Part shown: in pieces, positions 5,113-15,193 of the stretch
Layout of the letters: each line of letters begins with the position of its first letter
How positions within the stretch are numbered: the stretch's first letter is position 1
DNA from: Sediminibacterium sp.
Lineage (GTDB): Bacteria; Bacteroidota; Bacteroidia; Chitinophagales; Chitinophagaceae
Reading direction: 5' to 3'
Assembly: GCA_007280515.1 (NCBI GenBank)
Contig: QYPL01000021.1
Coordinates: 1-35,663, forward strand
Length of the DNA: 35,663 bases
Program-made: the position numbers and the translations under genes
The notes under the pieces: model-generated
Database searches by the model: none
The model's input: the letters and a program-made list of their open reading frames with translations, nothing else
What the model was told of the DNA's origin: nothing

Positions 5113-8100
5113 ATGGAGCAAAGAAAGCATTGGCAAAGTTTTGGAGAATTAAATAATTCTGAAGCTTTTAATAAAGAAGTTCAAAATGAATTTAAAGAAG
5201 AACTTCCTTTTGTTGAAGACGAATCTGCTTTGGAAAAAGGAGAAAGTTTTTTACAAGCGAAAGCACCTCGTCGTGATTTTTTAAAATATGTAGGCTTTAG
5301 CACCGCCGCTGCAGCCGTGGCAGCAAGTTGCGAAATGCCTATTAAAAAAGCCATTCCTTTTGCGAACAAACCTGAAGATATTGTTCCTGGTATTTCAGAA
5401 TATTATGCCACTACTTATGTGCAAGATGGCGATGTAGTTTCTGTTCTTGCTAAAGTACGCGATGGCCGTCCTATTAAATTAGAAGGAAATGATTTAAGCC
5501 CCATCACTGCAGGTGGTACTTCTGCTAGAGTGCAAGCTTCTGTTTTAGATTTATATGATACAGCTCGTTTACGTTTTCCAACTATTGCGGGTAAAGAAGC
5601 AAGCTTTGAAGATATTGATAAAGCCATTGCAGGTGAATTAAATTCAAACGCAGTCATTGTAACAAGTTCAATTACATCTCCATCTACTAAACAAGTTATT
5701 GCGCAATTTTTAGCAAAGCATGCTGGTAGCAAACATATTACTTACGATGCGGTTTCAAATAGCGCTATGCTTCTTGCGAACCAAGCTTCTTATGGTAAAA
5801 CAATTATTCCTACTTATCATTTTGAAAAAGCAAAGGCCATTGTTTCTTTAAGTGCCGATTTTTTAGGTACTTGGTTAAGCCCTGTGGAATTTGCAAGACA
5901 ATATGCAGTCGGAAAAAAATTAGATGAAAAAAATCCTGCAATGAGTAGACATATCCACTTTGAAACAGTGGCAAGTATGACAGGCTCTAATGCAGATGAA
6001 AAATATTTATGTCGTCCTTCTGAATTACCAATGATTGCAGCTGCTTTATTAAGCGCAGTGAATGGTGGTGAAATTACGGGCATCACCGATGCTAAATTAA
6101 AAGCAGGTATTGAGGCGGCTGCTAAAACATTAACGGCTCACAAAGGTGCTGCCTTAGTAGTATCGGGTAGCAATAATGTAAATGAGCAAATTATTGTCAA
6201 CGCCATTAACAATGCTGTTGGTGCGAATGGTTCTACTATTAATTTTGCAGAGACTTTAAATTATCGTCAAGGTATTGATAGCGATTTTGCAAACTTGGTG
6301 GATGACATGAACGCTGGTAAAGTAAACGCTGTTTTATTTTATGGCGCCAACCCTGTTTACACATGGCCTGCAGCTGATAAAGTAAAATCGGGTTTAGCAA
6401 AAGTGAAAATAACTATTTCTTTCAATGCTAAATTAGATGAAACAACAGCGCTTTGTAAATATTCAATTCCTGCTCCACACTTCTTAGAAAGTTGGGGAGA
6501 TGCTGAACCAGTATCTGGTCATATTTCTTTTATTCAACCAACTATTTCTCCTTTATTTAAAACACGCGCCTTTGAAGACTCATTATTAAAATGGTCTGGA
6601 GACGCCACTGATTACACCACTTATTTAAAAAATTATTGGTCTGCTAAATTAGGTGGCGAGAATGGTTGGAATAAAACATTACAAGCGGGTGTATTCATTC
6701 CTGCCGATGTAAATAATATTGGGGCAAGTATTAATAGCAGCGCGGTAGCTACTGCGGTGGCTGCAGTAACTGCGGCGAAGCCTTCCTCCAATGATAAGAA
6801 TAATGATAAGAATAAAATAGAATTAGCCTTATATCAAAAAGTAGGAATTGGTGCGGGTCAAGGAGCTTCTAACCCATGGTTACAAGAATTACCAGATCCA
6901 GTAACACGTGCTACTTGGGATAACTATATTATAGTATCTCCTGCGATGGCCAAAACTTTATTAAACATTGATTTAAATAACCCTGGTCAAGCCGATGCTT
7001 ACGAAGTGAAACCTCCAAAGCAAGTAGTTAAATTAACAGTGGACGGAAAATTAATCGAACTTCCTGTATTAATTATTCCAGGTACGCATCCACAAACTGT
7101 GGGTATTGCTTTGGGCTATGGTCGTGCAGAAGCACTAGGTAAATCAGTTATCGGCACAGGTAAAAACGCCTTTCCTTTAGCTTGCATTGAAAATGGATTA
7201 GTTCAATTCGCTTGCAGTAATGTTACATTAACTGCAACGGGTGAAACTTATCCTGTGGCATTAACACAAACACATTTCCGTTACGATACAGCACAAGGCG
7301 TTCGTACCGAAGTAGTAAAAGAAATAACCTTCGCTGAATACATAAAAAATCCAACAGAAATTTTAGAAGAGCGTGAAGCAGAAACTAAACCTTATGGCGG
7401 ATTAGAAAACTATGAAGCAGAAGGAACTATTTATCCAGTGTACGCTCGTCCGGGTATTAAGTGGGGCATGAGTGTGGATTTAAATAGTTGTAATGGTTGT
7501 GGTGCTTGCGTGGTAGCATGTAATGCAGAAAACAACGTTGCAGTAGTGGGTAAACCAGAAGTATTACGTGGCCATGAAATGCATTGGTTACGTATCGATA
7601 AATATTTTAGTGGGGATATGGATAACCCTAAAGTGGTATTCCAACCATTAATGTGTCAACATTGCGACAATGCTCCTTGTGAGAACGTTTGTCCAGTAGC
7701 TGCAACCAACCATAGCTCTGAAGGTTTAAACCAAATGACGTATAACCGTTGTATTGGTACTCGTTATTGCGCAAACAACTGTCCTTTCAAAGTACGTCGC
7801 TTTAACTGGGCCGATTATTCTGGAGCAGATAGCTTCCCAGACAATCAAAGAGATGTATTGAACGATGTAGTGATGAATATGAACGACGACTTAACAAGAA
7901 TGGTACTAAATCCAGATGTGACTGTTCGTTCCCGTGGTGTGATTGAAAAATGTTCTTTCTGCGTTCAACGTTTACAAGCAGCTAAATTAGATGCGAAAAA
8001 ACAATCTCGTCCAATGCTAGACTCAGATGTGAAAGTAGCTTGTCAACAATCATGTCCTACTAGTGCTATCAACTTTGGTAACGCGAATGATAAACATAGC

Positions 8101-8226
8101 GCTATTACTAAAGTACGCGTAGAGAATCCGAATCGTCAGTTTTATGTACTTGAGCAATTACACGTTTTACCGAATGTGACTTATTTAGCCAAAGTAAGAA
8201 ATAGTTTAGAAGAAGAAAAAGCGTAA
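5113..8226 (+). CDS. actB: Alternative complex III subunit B, iron-sulfur/molybdopterin-like fusion
   Basis: This large peripheral subunit (1037 residues) has a Tat signal (RRDFLKYVGF, Arg53-Arg54) followed by an Ala-rich stretch ending AASC (Cys73, possible lipid attachment). A long domain of the molybdopterin-oxidoreductase fold follows (about 90-760), which in this family lacks the cofactor. The C-terminal ferredoxin-like domain has four cysteine clusters: C793/796/799/803, C848/851/856/860, C880/886/890 and C947/950/977/981. In ActB these bind three 4Fe-4S clusters and one 3Fe-4S cluster. The shorter CIGTRYCANNCP cluster motif is typical of the family. The product works with ActC to pass electrons from menaquinol to the haem chain. 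Confidence 0.95.
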   Translation: MEQRKHWQSFGELNNSEAFNKEVQNEFKEELPFVEDESALEKGESFLQAKAPRRDFLKYVGFSTAAAAVAASCEMPIKKAIPFANKPEDIVPGISEYYATTYVQDGDVVSVLAKVRDGRPIKLEGNDLSPITAGGTSARVQASVLDLYDTARLRFPTIAGKEASFEDIDKAIAGELNSNAVIVTSSITSPSTKQVIAQFLAKHAGSKHITYDAVSNSAMLLANQASYGKTIIPTYHFEKAKAIVSLSADFLGTWLSPVEFARQYAVGKKLDEKNPAMSRHIHFETVASMTGSNADEKYLCRPSELPMIAAALLSAVNGGEITGITDAKLKAGIEAAAKTLTAHKGAALVVSGSNNVNEQIIVNAINNAVGANGSTINFAETLNYRQGIDSDFANLVDDMNAGKVNAVLFYGANPVYTWPAADKVKSGLAKVKITISFNAKLDETTALCKYSIPAPHFLESWGDAEPVSGHISFIQPTISPLFKTRAFEDSLLKWSGDATDYTTYLKNYWSAKLGGENGWNKTLQAGVFIPADVNNIGASINSSAVATAVAAVTAAKPSSNDKNNDKNKIELALYQKVGIGAGQGASNPWLQELPDPVTRATWDNYIIVSPAMAKTLLNIDLNNPGQADAYEVKPPKQVVKLTVDGKLIELPVLIIPGTHPQTVGIALGYGRAEALGKSVIGTGKNAFPLACIENGLVQFACSNVTLTATGETYPVALTQTHFRYDTAQGVRTEVVKEITFAEYIKNPTEILEEREAETKPYGGLENYEAEGTIYPVYARPGIKWGMSVDLNSCNGCGACVVACNAENNVAVVGKPEVLRGHEMHWLRIDKYFSGDMDNPKVVFQPLMCQHCDNAPCENVCPVAATNHSSEGLNQMTYNRCIGTRYCANNCPFKVRRFNWADYSGADSFPDNQRDVLNDVVMNMNDDLTRMVLNPDVTVRSRGVIEKCSFCVQRLQAAKLDAKKQSRPMLDSDVKVACQQSCPTSAINFGNANDKHSAITKVRVENPNRQFYVLEQLHVLPNVTYLAKVRNSLEEEKA

Positions 8227-8263
8227 TAAAAATATAGATTAAAAAATTTAAGAAATAGTAGAT

Positions 8264-9709
8264 ATGCATATTAAGTACGAATCACAGTTGCGCGAACCTT
8301 TGGTCTATGGGGAGAAAAATTTTCACCAAGTGACCGAGGATATCTTGCGCCCTATTGAAGTGAAGCCATCTCGTTTATGGTACATTGGTTTTTTCATTGC
8401 TGTTACTTTATTACTATTTGGAGTATTCAGTTTGTATCGTGAGGTTACTTATGGTATTGGCCAGTGGAACTTAAATAAAACAATTGGATGGGGTTGGGAT
8501 ATTACCAACTTCGTATGGTGGGTGGGTATTGGTCACGCGGGTACTTTAATTTCAGCTGTATTATTATTATTCCGTCAGGGTTGGAGAACAGGGGTGAACC
8601 GTGCTGCAGAGGCGATGACTATTTTTGCCGTTATGTGTGCTGGTCAATTCCCTATCTTCCACATGGGTCGTGTATGGTTAGCGTTTTTCATTATGCCTTA
8701 TCCTAACTCACGTGGTCCATTATGGGTGAATTTTAACTCACCTTTATTATGGGACGTATTTGCCATCTCAACTTATTTCACTGTTTCATTATTATTCTGG
8801 TACTCTGGTTTATTACCCGATCTAGCTACTGTGCGTGATCGTGCCTTTACTAAACTTAGACAAAAATTATACGGTATTGCTGCATTTGGTTGGACAGGTT
8901 CTACTAAACATTGGCAACGTCACGAGAGTTTATCTTTAGTGTTAGCAGGTTTAAGTACTCCATTAGTACTATCGGTACACACTATTGTATCTTTTGACTT
9001 CGCAACATCTGTAATACCTGGTTGGCACACAACTATCTTCCCTCCTTATTTCGTAGCAGGTGCCATCTTCTCTGGCTTTGCCATGGTACAATCCTTATTA
9101 ATTGTGGTGCGTAAGGTATTCGGATTAACCGACTATATCACTATTGGTCACATCGACTTAATGAATAAAGTAATTGTACTTACAGGATCTATTGTAGGTA
9201 TTGCTTACTTAACAGAATTATTTATGGGCTGGTATTCTCAAAATAAATATGAAGGATATACATTCTGGTATTCTCGTGCTTATTTATTTAGCCCTTATGG
9301 ATGGAGTTATTGGGGTATGATGACCTGTAACGTTTTGTCTCCACAAATTTTCTGGTCTAGAAAAATGAGAAGAAATGTATTTGTTACTTTTTTCATGAGT
9401 ATCATTGTAAATATTGGTATGTGGTTTGAGCGTTTTGTAATTATTGTTACTTCTTTATACCGTGACTATTTACCTTCTAGCTGGTCTGTTTACTATAGCC
9501 CTTCTATTTGGGAAGTAGGTTTCTACTTAGGAACCTTTGGTTTATTCTTTACTTGCTTCTTCTTATTCGCTAAATATTTCCCTGTTATTGCGGTAGCAGA
9601 AATTAAATATGTATTGAAAAGAAGTGGAGAATCTTTCAAACCTGCTTTTGAAAAATTGGAAGCACAACCCTTGGATTCATTTGTTCACGAAAATGCGCAT
9701 GCACATTAA
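8264..9709 (+). CDS. actC: Alternative complex III subunit C, NrfD-like quinol-binding membrane protein
   Basis: A 481-residue polytopic protein with about ten membrane helices, beginning after a soluble N-terminus (REPLVYGEKNFHQVTEDIL). The WNLNKTIGWGWDITNFVWWVGIGHAG region is the NrfD-family hallmark for the quinol site. It forms the membrane quinol-oxidising module with ActB. ActC and ActF are structurally related and both were found as paired NrfD-like bundles in solved complexes. The C-terminus is His-rich (VHENAHAH). The gene sits 37 bp after actB and 25 bp before actD. Confidence 0.95.
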   Translation: MHIKYESQLREPLVYGEKNFHQVTEDILRPIEVKPSRLWYIGFFIAVTLLLFGVFSLYREVTYGIGQWNLNKTIGWGWDITNFVWWVGIGHAGTLISAVLLLFRQGWRTGVNRAAEAMTIFAVMCAGQFPIFHMGRVWLAFFIMPYPNSRGPLWVNFNSPLLWDVFAISTYFTVSLLFWYSGLLPDLATVRDRAFTKLRQKLYGIAAFGWTGSTKHWQRHESLSLVLAGLSTPLVLSVHTIVSFDFATSVIPGWHTTIFPPYFVAGAIFSGFAMVQSLLIVVRKVFGLTDYITIGHIDLMNKVIVLTGSIVGIAYLTELFMGWYSQNKYEGYTFWYSRAYLFSPYGWSYWGMMTCNVLSPQIFWSRKMRRNVFVTFFMSIIVNIGMWFERFVIIVTSLYRDYLPSSWSVYYSPSIWEVGFYLGTFGLFFTCFFLFAKYFPVIAVAEIKYVLKRSGESFKPAFEKLEAQPLDSFVHENAHAH

Positions 9710-9734
9710 TTATAATATCGATTAAGAAAAAATT

Positions 9735-10322
9735 ATGGCACAAAAGAAATTTGTAGTTGGCTGTTTTGATGAAGAAAAAGTTTTATTCCCTGCGGTGAAG
9801 CAAGTGCGTACTGCTGGTTATAAAATAAAGGACGTATACACACCCTTCGCCGTGCATGGTTTAGACCACGCATTAGGTATGCGCGAAACAAGCTTACACA
9901 CTGCTGGTTTTATTTACGGTATCACAGGAACAGCTACAGCTGTAAGTGCCATTAGTTGGATTTTCACCAAAGACTGGCCTTTAAATATTGGTGGTAAACC
10001 CCATTTCGCTTTACCAGCCTGGGTACCAATTATATTTGAGTTAACCGTTTTGTTTGCTGCCGTAGGTATGGTAATGACTTTTTGTTGGTTATGTCAATTA
10101 GCACCTGGTGTTAAAAAACATCATTTTCATAAGCGTGCTACCGACGATTTATTTGTAATGGTTATTGAGTGCACTGATAAAACCAATACAGATGATTTAC
10201 TAGCCTTCTTAAAATCGAATGGCGCCATTGAAACAGATGTACAAGTAGCAGAAGAAGAGTGGTGGTTTGGTACCTATGATAAAGAGGATAATTTATATAA
10301 TAATAAACAAGTAGCTCTTTAA
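9735..10322 (+). CDS. actD: Alternative complex III subunit D (DUF3341)
   Basis: A 195-residue protein of the DUF3341 family, with an N-terminal soluble part containing VYTPFAVHGLDHALG, two membrane helices (about 56-76 and 98-122) and a C-terminal soluble alpha/beta domain. It is a structural subunit of alternative complex III without cofactors. The order actC-actD-actE is the standard one. A 71-bp gap to actE contains a weak hairpin (TTAGAT/ATCTAA) and no convincing gene. Confidence 0.93.
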   Translation: MAQKKFVVGCFDEEKVLFPAVKQVRTAGYKIKDVYTPFAVHGLDHALGMRETSLHTAGFIYGITGTATAVSAISWIFTKDWPLNIGGKPHFALPAWVPIIFELTVLFAAVGMVMTFCWLCQLAPGVKKHHFHKRATDDLFVMVIECTDKTNTDDLLAFLKSNGAIETDVQVAEEEWWFGTYDKEDNLYNNKQVAL

Positions 10323-10393
10323 GTAATATAAATTATGAGAGTAAGAAAAATAATTAAAGAAATAATTAGATCAAGTATAATCTAACCAGTACG

Positions 10394-10993
10394 ATGAATA
10401 AAAATAACATTAATAAGAATTTGCTTTTCACTATTGCTATAGTAGCTATTACCATGGTAGGCTGTGATGAAGTGAAGCGTACACCTGGCACTATCTATAT
10501 GCCCGATATGGCCTACAGCCGTGCCTATGAGTCCTATGCCGATCATAGCAACTTAGCAGCAAAAGGTATTCATTATGATAACCTCCCTGTAGCTGGTACC
10601 ATTGCACGTGGCAAGGAAATGCCTTTCCCTTATGCAAAAGATAAAGCAGGTGATACCACTAATTATTTTGCTTCTAAATTAGTACCGAACCCTATCGATT
10701 CTTTAATGGGAAGAGACGTTGCAGAAGCAGAGCGTTTGTATTTAGTGAATTGTGGAATTTGTCATGGCACTAAATTAGATGGCAATGGCCCTTTATATAA
10801 AGATGGTAATGGTCCATATCCTGCAAAACCTGCTACATTAGTAGGAGATGCTAAATATGAGAATATGCCTGCTGGTCAAATGTTTTATTCTATTGCTTAC
10901 GGAAAAAACTTGATGGGCTCTTATGCTTCTCAATTGAGCAAGCGCCAACGCTGGATGATTATTAAATATGTAAAGAATAAACAAAAGAAATAA
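10394..10993 (+). CDS. actE: Alternative complex III subunit E, monohaem cytochrome c lipoprotein
   Basis: A 199-residue lipoprotein with a lipobox ending MVGC (Cys24). The conserved ActE start TPGTIYMPDMAYSRAYE is present, and a single haem c motif CGICH lies at 120-124. The likely Met ligand is in NLMGSYASQL near the C-terminus. It is a periplasm-facing electron carrier of alternative complex III that passes electrons on to the oxidase. It ends one base before the actF ATG, so the two are translationally coupled. Confidence 0.95.
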   Translation: MNKNNINKNLLFTIAIVAITMVGCDEVKRTPGTIYMPDMAYSRAYESYADHSNLAAKGIHYDNLPVAGTIARGKEMPFPYAKDKAGDTTNYFASKLVPNPIDSLMGRDVAEAERLYLVNCGICHGTKLDGNGPLYKDGNGPYPAKPATLVGDAKYENMPAGQMFYSIAYGKNLMGSYASQLSKRQRWMIIKYVKNKQKK

Positions 10994-10994
10994 G

Positions 10995-12224
10995 ATGGCA
11001 TCTATTAAAGAGCAATTCGAAATTCCTGGTAATCTTAAAACATGGTCTTATGCATTAATAGGCATAGGTACTGCTGCTTTATTATACGGGATGTTTACCA
11101 AAGGATTTAGTGCAGACGAACATGAGCAAGTGCATTTTTGGGGAACCTTAATGTACAATACTATTTTTTGGACTTTAGTAACCAATGCAGCTATGTTCTT
11201 TATATGTTTTAATACTATGGCACAAGCGGCTTGGATACAATCTTTTAGAAGAATTGCAGAAGCCATTTCTACTTTAGTACCTATTTTTGGTGGTATTACT
11301 TTATTAGTATTATTCTATGTTGTATTAAGTCATAATCATCATATTTATCATTGGTTAGATGCAGAAGCAGTGGCCAAGGATCCTATCTTAAAAGGAAAGG
11401 CTGGTTTCTTGAATCCTAGTTTCTTTATTATATGGACTTCACTTACTATTATACTTTGGAGTTATTTCGGATATAGAATGCGTCAAATTAGTTTGGAAGC
11501 AGATATCGCTCCCATGGATCACGAGACTGCGCATAAATTTAATATTAGAAGCATGACCCGCTCTGGATTTTTCTTAGTCTGGTTTGGTTTAACAGTAGCT
11601 TCTACGGTGCCTTGGTTATGGTTAATGAGCCTTGACGCGCATTGGTATTCTACTATGTATAGCTGGTATACTTTTGCAAGTTCATTTGTAGCAGGTATGG
11701 CCTTAATTGCTTTATGGTTAGTGTACATGAAAAACAAAGGCTATATGGAATTATCGAATAGCGAGCACTTGCATGATGTGGGTAAATTCATGTTCGCCTT
11801 CTCTATATTCTGGACTTATTTATGGTTCTCACAATACATGCTTATTTGGTACGCGAATATTCCTGAAGAAGTTGTTTACTTCAAGCACCGTGTGCAAGGA
11901 GCTTACAAACCTATTTTCTTCTTGAACTTATTTATCAATTTCCTTTGCCCATTAATTATATTAATGAAGCGTTCTGCTAAACGTAATTTTACTTTAGTAG
12001 CCTTCATGGCGGTACTTATTTTATTTGGACACTGGATTGATTTTTATCAAATGGTAATGGGTTCTTTAATGAAAGAGCACATTTCATTAGGTTTATTAGA
12101 TTTTGGTATACTATCTTTCTTTGTGGGTGTGATGATATTAATGGTAGCGCGTTCTTTAGCAAGCAAGCCTTTAATACCTAAATACCATCCTTTCCTTAAA
12201 GAAAGTATTATTCATCAAGTATAA
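10995..12224 (+). CDS. actF: Alternative complex III subunit F, NrfD-like membrane protein
   Basis: A 409-residue polytopic protein with about ten membrane helices, related to ActC. Features typical of ActF include LDAHWYSTMYSWYTFAS, the YMLIWYANIPEE segment and a Lys/Arg-rich loop before the last helices. It lacks cofactor-binding motifs and supports the quinol module and supercomplex contacts. It follows actE with a single spacer base and precedes ctaC by 24 bp. Confidence 0.95.
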   Translation: MASIKEQFEIPGNLKTWSYALIGIGTAALLYGMFTKGFSADEHEQVHFWGTLMYNTIFWTLVTNAAMFFICFNTMAQAAWIQSFRRIAEAISTLVPIFGGITLLVLFYVVLSHNHHIYHWLDAEAVAKDPILKGKAGFLNPSFFIIWTSLTIILWSYFGYRMRQISLEADIAPMDHETAHKFNIRSMTRSGFFLVWFGLTVASTVPWLWLMSLDAHWYSTMYSWYTFASSFVAGMALIALWLVYMKNKGYMELSNSEHLHDVGKFMFAFSIFWTYLWFSQYMLIWYANIPEEVVYFKHRVQGAYKPIFFLNLFINFLCPLIILMKRSAKRNFTLVAFMAVLILFGHWIDFYQMVMGSLMKEHISLGLLDFGILSFFVGVMILMVARSLASKPLIPKYHPFLKESIIHQV

Positions 12225-12248
12225 TTATTGATTTAGAAAAAACAAATT

Positions 12249-13298
12249 ATGAGTTTAATTTTATCTGTTGTAATCATTGTTTTCATTTATGTGGTAATTT
12301 TTCAAATTACCAAAGCAAGTGAATACGTGTCTATTTTAAAAGGGGAAGAAGCCAGTCGTCAACAAAACAATAAAATCAACGGATTTTTGATGATTACGTT
12401 TTTGGTCCTAGGCTTCATAGGTATTTATGTTTGTAATAAAGCTTATTATGGTAAAACACAACTAGCACAAGGAGCAGCTAGTATTCAAGGAGAGAAAGTA
12501 GATCAAATGCTTTTTATTACTTTGACAGTGACTGGTATTGTATTTGTCATTACGCAAGTATTATTATTTTGGTTTGCTTATAAATACCAAGAAGATAAAA
12601 ATAGAAAAGCATTCTTCTTTGCACATAGCACTAAGCTAGAATTAATTTGGACAGCCGTTCCTGCTATTGCATTAACTATACTAGTAGTATTTGGTTTACG
12701 TAACTGGTTTTTCTTTACAAGTGAAGCACCTAAGAATGCAATGGTAGTAGAAGTAACGGGAAAACAATTTGGATGGATATTTCGTTATCCAGGAAAAGAC
12801 GCAGTATTTGGAAAAAAATATTATAAGAATATTGACCCTGCAACGAACTCTGTTGGTATTGTATGGGATGATACTTATTCTAAAGACGATATATTAACAG
12901 AGCAAACTATGTACATAGTAAAAGGTAAGCCTGTAAAATTAATCCTTGGTTCAAGAGATGTCATTCATGATGTGGGTTTAACACATTTCCGTTTAAAGAT
13001 GGACGCCGTTCCTGGTATTCCCACTACCATGTGGTTTACACCTATCTATACTACTAAAGAAATGCGTGAGAAAACAGGTAATCCTAATTTTGTTTATGAA
13101 ATTTCTTGCGATCAAGTATGCGGTAATGGTCACTACTCAATGAAAGGAATTATAGAAGTGGTAGATCAAGAAGAGTATGATTTATGGATGGTAAAACAAA
13201 AGCCACAATACTTCACTGCTTTTCCTGAAAAGGATCCCACTGCAGTGCCGGTTGCAGCAGCAGATACTACTGCTAAAGTAACCACTGCAAAAATGTAA
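12249..13298 (+). CDS. ctaC: Cytochrome c oxidase subunit II (CuA site)
   Basis: This subunit accepts electrons into the binuclear CuA centre and passes them to haem a. It is longer than usual at the N-terminus: one helix at 2-20, one around 46-66, one around 86-110 and another near 130-155. The cupredoxin domain follows, with CuA ligands His240 (VIHDVGLTHF), Cys287, Cys291, His295 and Met298 in CDQVCGNGHYSM. No CxxCH motif follows, so this is not a haem-fused caa3-type subunit, and electrons must come from ActA or ActE. The C-terminal tail is rich in Ala, Thr and Lys. Confidence 0.95.
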   Translation: MSLILSVVIIVFIYVVIFQITKASEYVSILKGEEASRQQNNKINGFLMITFLVLGFIGIYVCNKAYYGKTQLAQGAASIQGEKVDQMLFITLTVTGIVFVITQVLLFWFAYKYQEDKNRKAFFFAHSTKLELIWTAVPAIALTILVVFGLRNWFFFTSEAPKNAMVVEVTGKQFGWIFRYPGKDAVFGKKYYKNIDPATNSVGIVWDDTYSKDDILTEQTMYIVKGKPVKLILGSRDVIHDVGLTHFRLKMDAVPGIPTTMWFTPIYTTKEMREKTGNPNFVYEISCDQVCGNGHYSMKGIIEVVDQEEYDLWMVKQKPQYFTAFPEKDPTAVPVAAADTTAKVTTAKM

Positions 13299-13306
13299 AA
13301 ATAATT

Positions 13307-13336
13307 TTAAGTAGCTTTTAGATAACAGCTACTTAA
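13307..13336 (+). other. Hairpin between ctaC and ctaD
   Basis: TTAAGTAGCT (13307-13316) pairs perfectly with AGCTACTTAA (13327-13336) across a 10-nt loop, directly after the ctaC stop. There is no T-run, so it looks like an mRNA-stability or processing hairpin rather than a terminator. The role is inference. Confidence 0.5.
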
Positions 13337-13378
13337 GATGTTGAAAATATTAAGATTAAAATTATTTAAATAAAAGGT

Positions 13379-15187
13379 ATGAGTCACGAAGCAGCATTAC
13401 AGAATCATGAAGGTCATGAAAGTCACGAACACGATGGTCATCACGAACACCATGATACATTCTTAACTAAATATGTATTTAGTCAAGACCATAAAATGAT
13501 CGCGAAGCAATTCTTAATCACAGGAATGGTTTGGGCAGTACTAGGTGGTTTAATGAGCGTATTATTCCGTTTGCAATTAGGTTACCCTGATTCAAGTTTT
13601 CCTTGGTTAGAATCTATCTTAGGAAAATGGGCTAAAGGTGGTCAAATCACACCCCAAGCTTATTATGCTTTAGTAACTACACACGGAACTGTATTAGTAT
13701 TCTTTGTATTAACGGCAGGCTTGTCGGGTACTTTTGCTAATTTTTTAATTCCACTTCAAATTGGTGCACGCGATATGGCGTCTCCATTTATGAATATGTT
13801 AAGTTATTGGTTTTTCTTTACCGCAAGTATTGTAATGATGTCTTCTTTATTTGTAGAAACAGGACCCTTCAGTGGTGGTTGGACAGCGTATCCTCCATTG
13901 TCTGCATTACACGACGCCTCTCCTGGTTCTAAAACAGGTATGGACTTATGGATTATTTCAATGGCCTTATTTGTTGTCTCTTCTTTATTAGGAGGCTTGA
14001 ACTATATCGCTACTATTTTGAATATGCGTACAAAAGGTATGAGCATGACGCGTTTGCCTTTAACTATTTGGGCATTGTTCTTTACAGCAGTATTAGGGGT
14101 ATTATCTTTCCCGGTTTTGTTGTCTGGTTTAATTTTATTAATTTTTGATAGAAACTTCGGTACATCATTCTATCTATCTGATATTTATGTAAATGGAGTA
14201 GGTGCTTTATCTAACGAAGGAGGATCTGCTATTTTATTCCAACACTTATTCTGGTTCTTAGGTCACCCTGAGGTATATATTATTTTATTACCAGCCATGG
14301 GTATGGTTTCTGAAATCATATCAGTGAATTCTCGTAAACCTATCTTTGGTTATATGGCTATGTTGGGCTCCTTATTTTCCATTGCCATTTTAGCCTTCTT
14401 GGTTTGGGCGCACCATATGTTTGTTACAGGATTAAACCCATTCTTAGGATCGGTATTCGTTCTATTAACCTTATTAATTGCGATACCTTCTGGTATTAAA
14501 GTATTTAACTGGTTGACTACTTTATGGAGAGGTAATATTCGTTTCACACCAGGTATGTTATTTGCTATCGGATTTGTAAGTTTATTTATTTCTGGTGGTT
14601 TAACAGGTATTTGGTTAGGTAATGCAGCTTTAGATATTTATTTACACGATAGTTACTTCGTAGTAGCGCATTTCCATATTGTAATGGGCGTGGCCTCTAT
14701 GTTTGGAATGTTTGCAGGTGTATACCACTGGTTCCCCAAAATGTATGGTCGTTATTTAAATAATTCATTAGGCTACTTACATTTTTGGATTACTATTGCT
14801 GGTGCTTATATGATTTTCTGGCCTATGCATTATCAAGGTTTAGCAGGTATGCCTCGTCGTTACTTTGATTTTAGCATTTGGGAAAGTTTTAAACAATTTG
14901 CTGATTTAAATCGTTTTATAAGTACAGTAGCAATGATTGTTTTTGCAACGCAAATTTTATTCTTAATTAATTTCTTCTATTCTATATTCAAAGGACGTAA
15001 AGTAACTGTGTTGAATCCTTGGGAGTCAAATACTTTAGAGTGGACAACGCCTATTCGTCCTGGTCATGGTAACTGGCCTGGTGAAATACCAGAAGTACAC
15101 CGTTGGCCTTATGATTACAGTAAGGATGGACATGACTTTATTCCACAAACCACACCGGTGGGTGAAGATGAAAGTGGCACACACTAA
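13379..15187 (+). CDS. ctaD: Cytochrome c oxidase subunit I (aa3 type)
   Basis: The catalytic subunit reduces O2 to water and pumps protons. It has 602 residues and twelve predicted helices. Ligands visible are His102 (low-spin haem), His296 with Tyr300 in GHPEVY (CuB and the cross-linked Tyr), His345-His346 (CuB), and His431 and His433 (VAHFHIV). The Glu298 in GHPEVY marks an A1-type D-channel. The first 27 residues are unusual: nine histidines among residues 3-25, mixed with Glu and Asp, resembling a metal-binding tail. An 80-bp spacer with a hairpin separates it from ctaC; ctaB follows 6 bp later. Confidence 0.96.
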   Translation: MSHEAALQNHEGHESHEHDGHHEHHDTFLTKYVFSQDHKMIAKQFLITGMVWAVLGGLMSVLFRLQLGYPDSSFPWLESILGKWAKGGQITPQAYYALVTTHGTVLVFFVLTAGLSGTFANFLIPLQIGARDMASPFMNMLSYWFFFTASIVMMSSLFVETGPFSGGWTAYPPLSALHDASPGSKTGMDLWIISMALFVVSSLLGGLNYIATILNMRTKGMSMTRLPLTIWALFFTAVLGVLSFPVLLSGLILLIFDRNFGTSFYLSDIYVNGVGALSNEGGSAILFQHLFWFLGHPEVYIILLPAMGMVSEIISVNSRKPIFGYMAMLGSLFSIAILAFLVWAHHMFVTGLNPFLGSVFVLLTLLIAIPSGIKVFNWLTTLWRGNIRFTPGMLFAIGFVSLFISGGLTGIWLGNAALDIYLHDSYFVVAHFHIVMGVASMFGMFAGVYHWFPKMYGRYLNNSLGYLHFWITIAGAYMIFWPMHYQGLAGMPRRYFDFSIWESFKQFADLNRFISTVAMIVFATQILFLINFFYSIFKGRKVTVLNPWESNTLEWTTPIRPGHGNWPGEIPEVHRWPYDYSKDGHDFIPQTTPVGEDESGTH

Positions 15188-15193
15188 TTAAAC

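Noticed and set aside
5181..6086. Several open frames on the minus strand within actB
   Set aside because: They are shadows of the strongly conserved ActB frame and show no protein-like motifs.
10335..10385. A 16-codon reading frame between actD and actE
   Set aside because: Very short, AT-biased, and without any similarity or supporting context. Chance is likely.
12249..13298. caa3-type subunit II
   Set aside because: No CxxCH motif occurs in the protein, so the oxidase is aa3-type without a fused cytochrome c.
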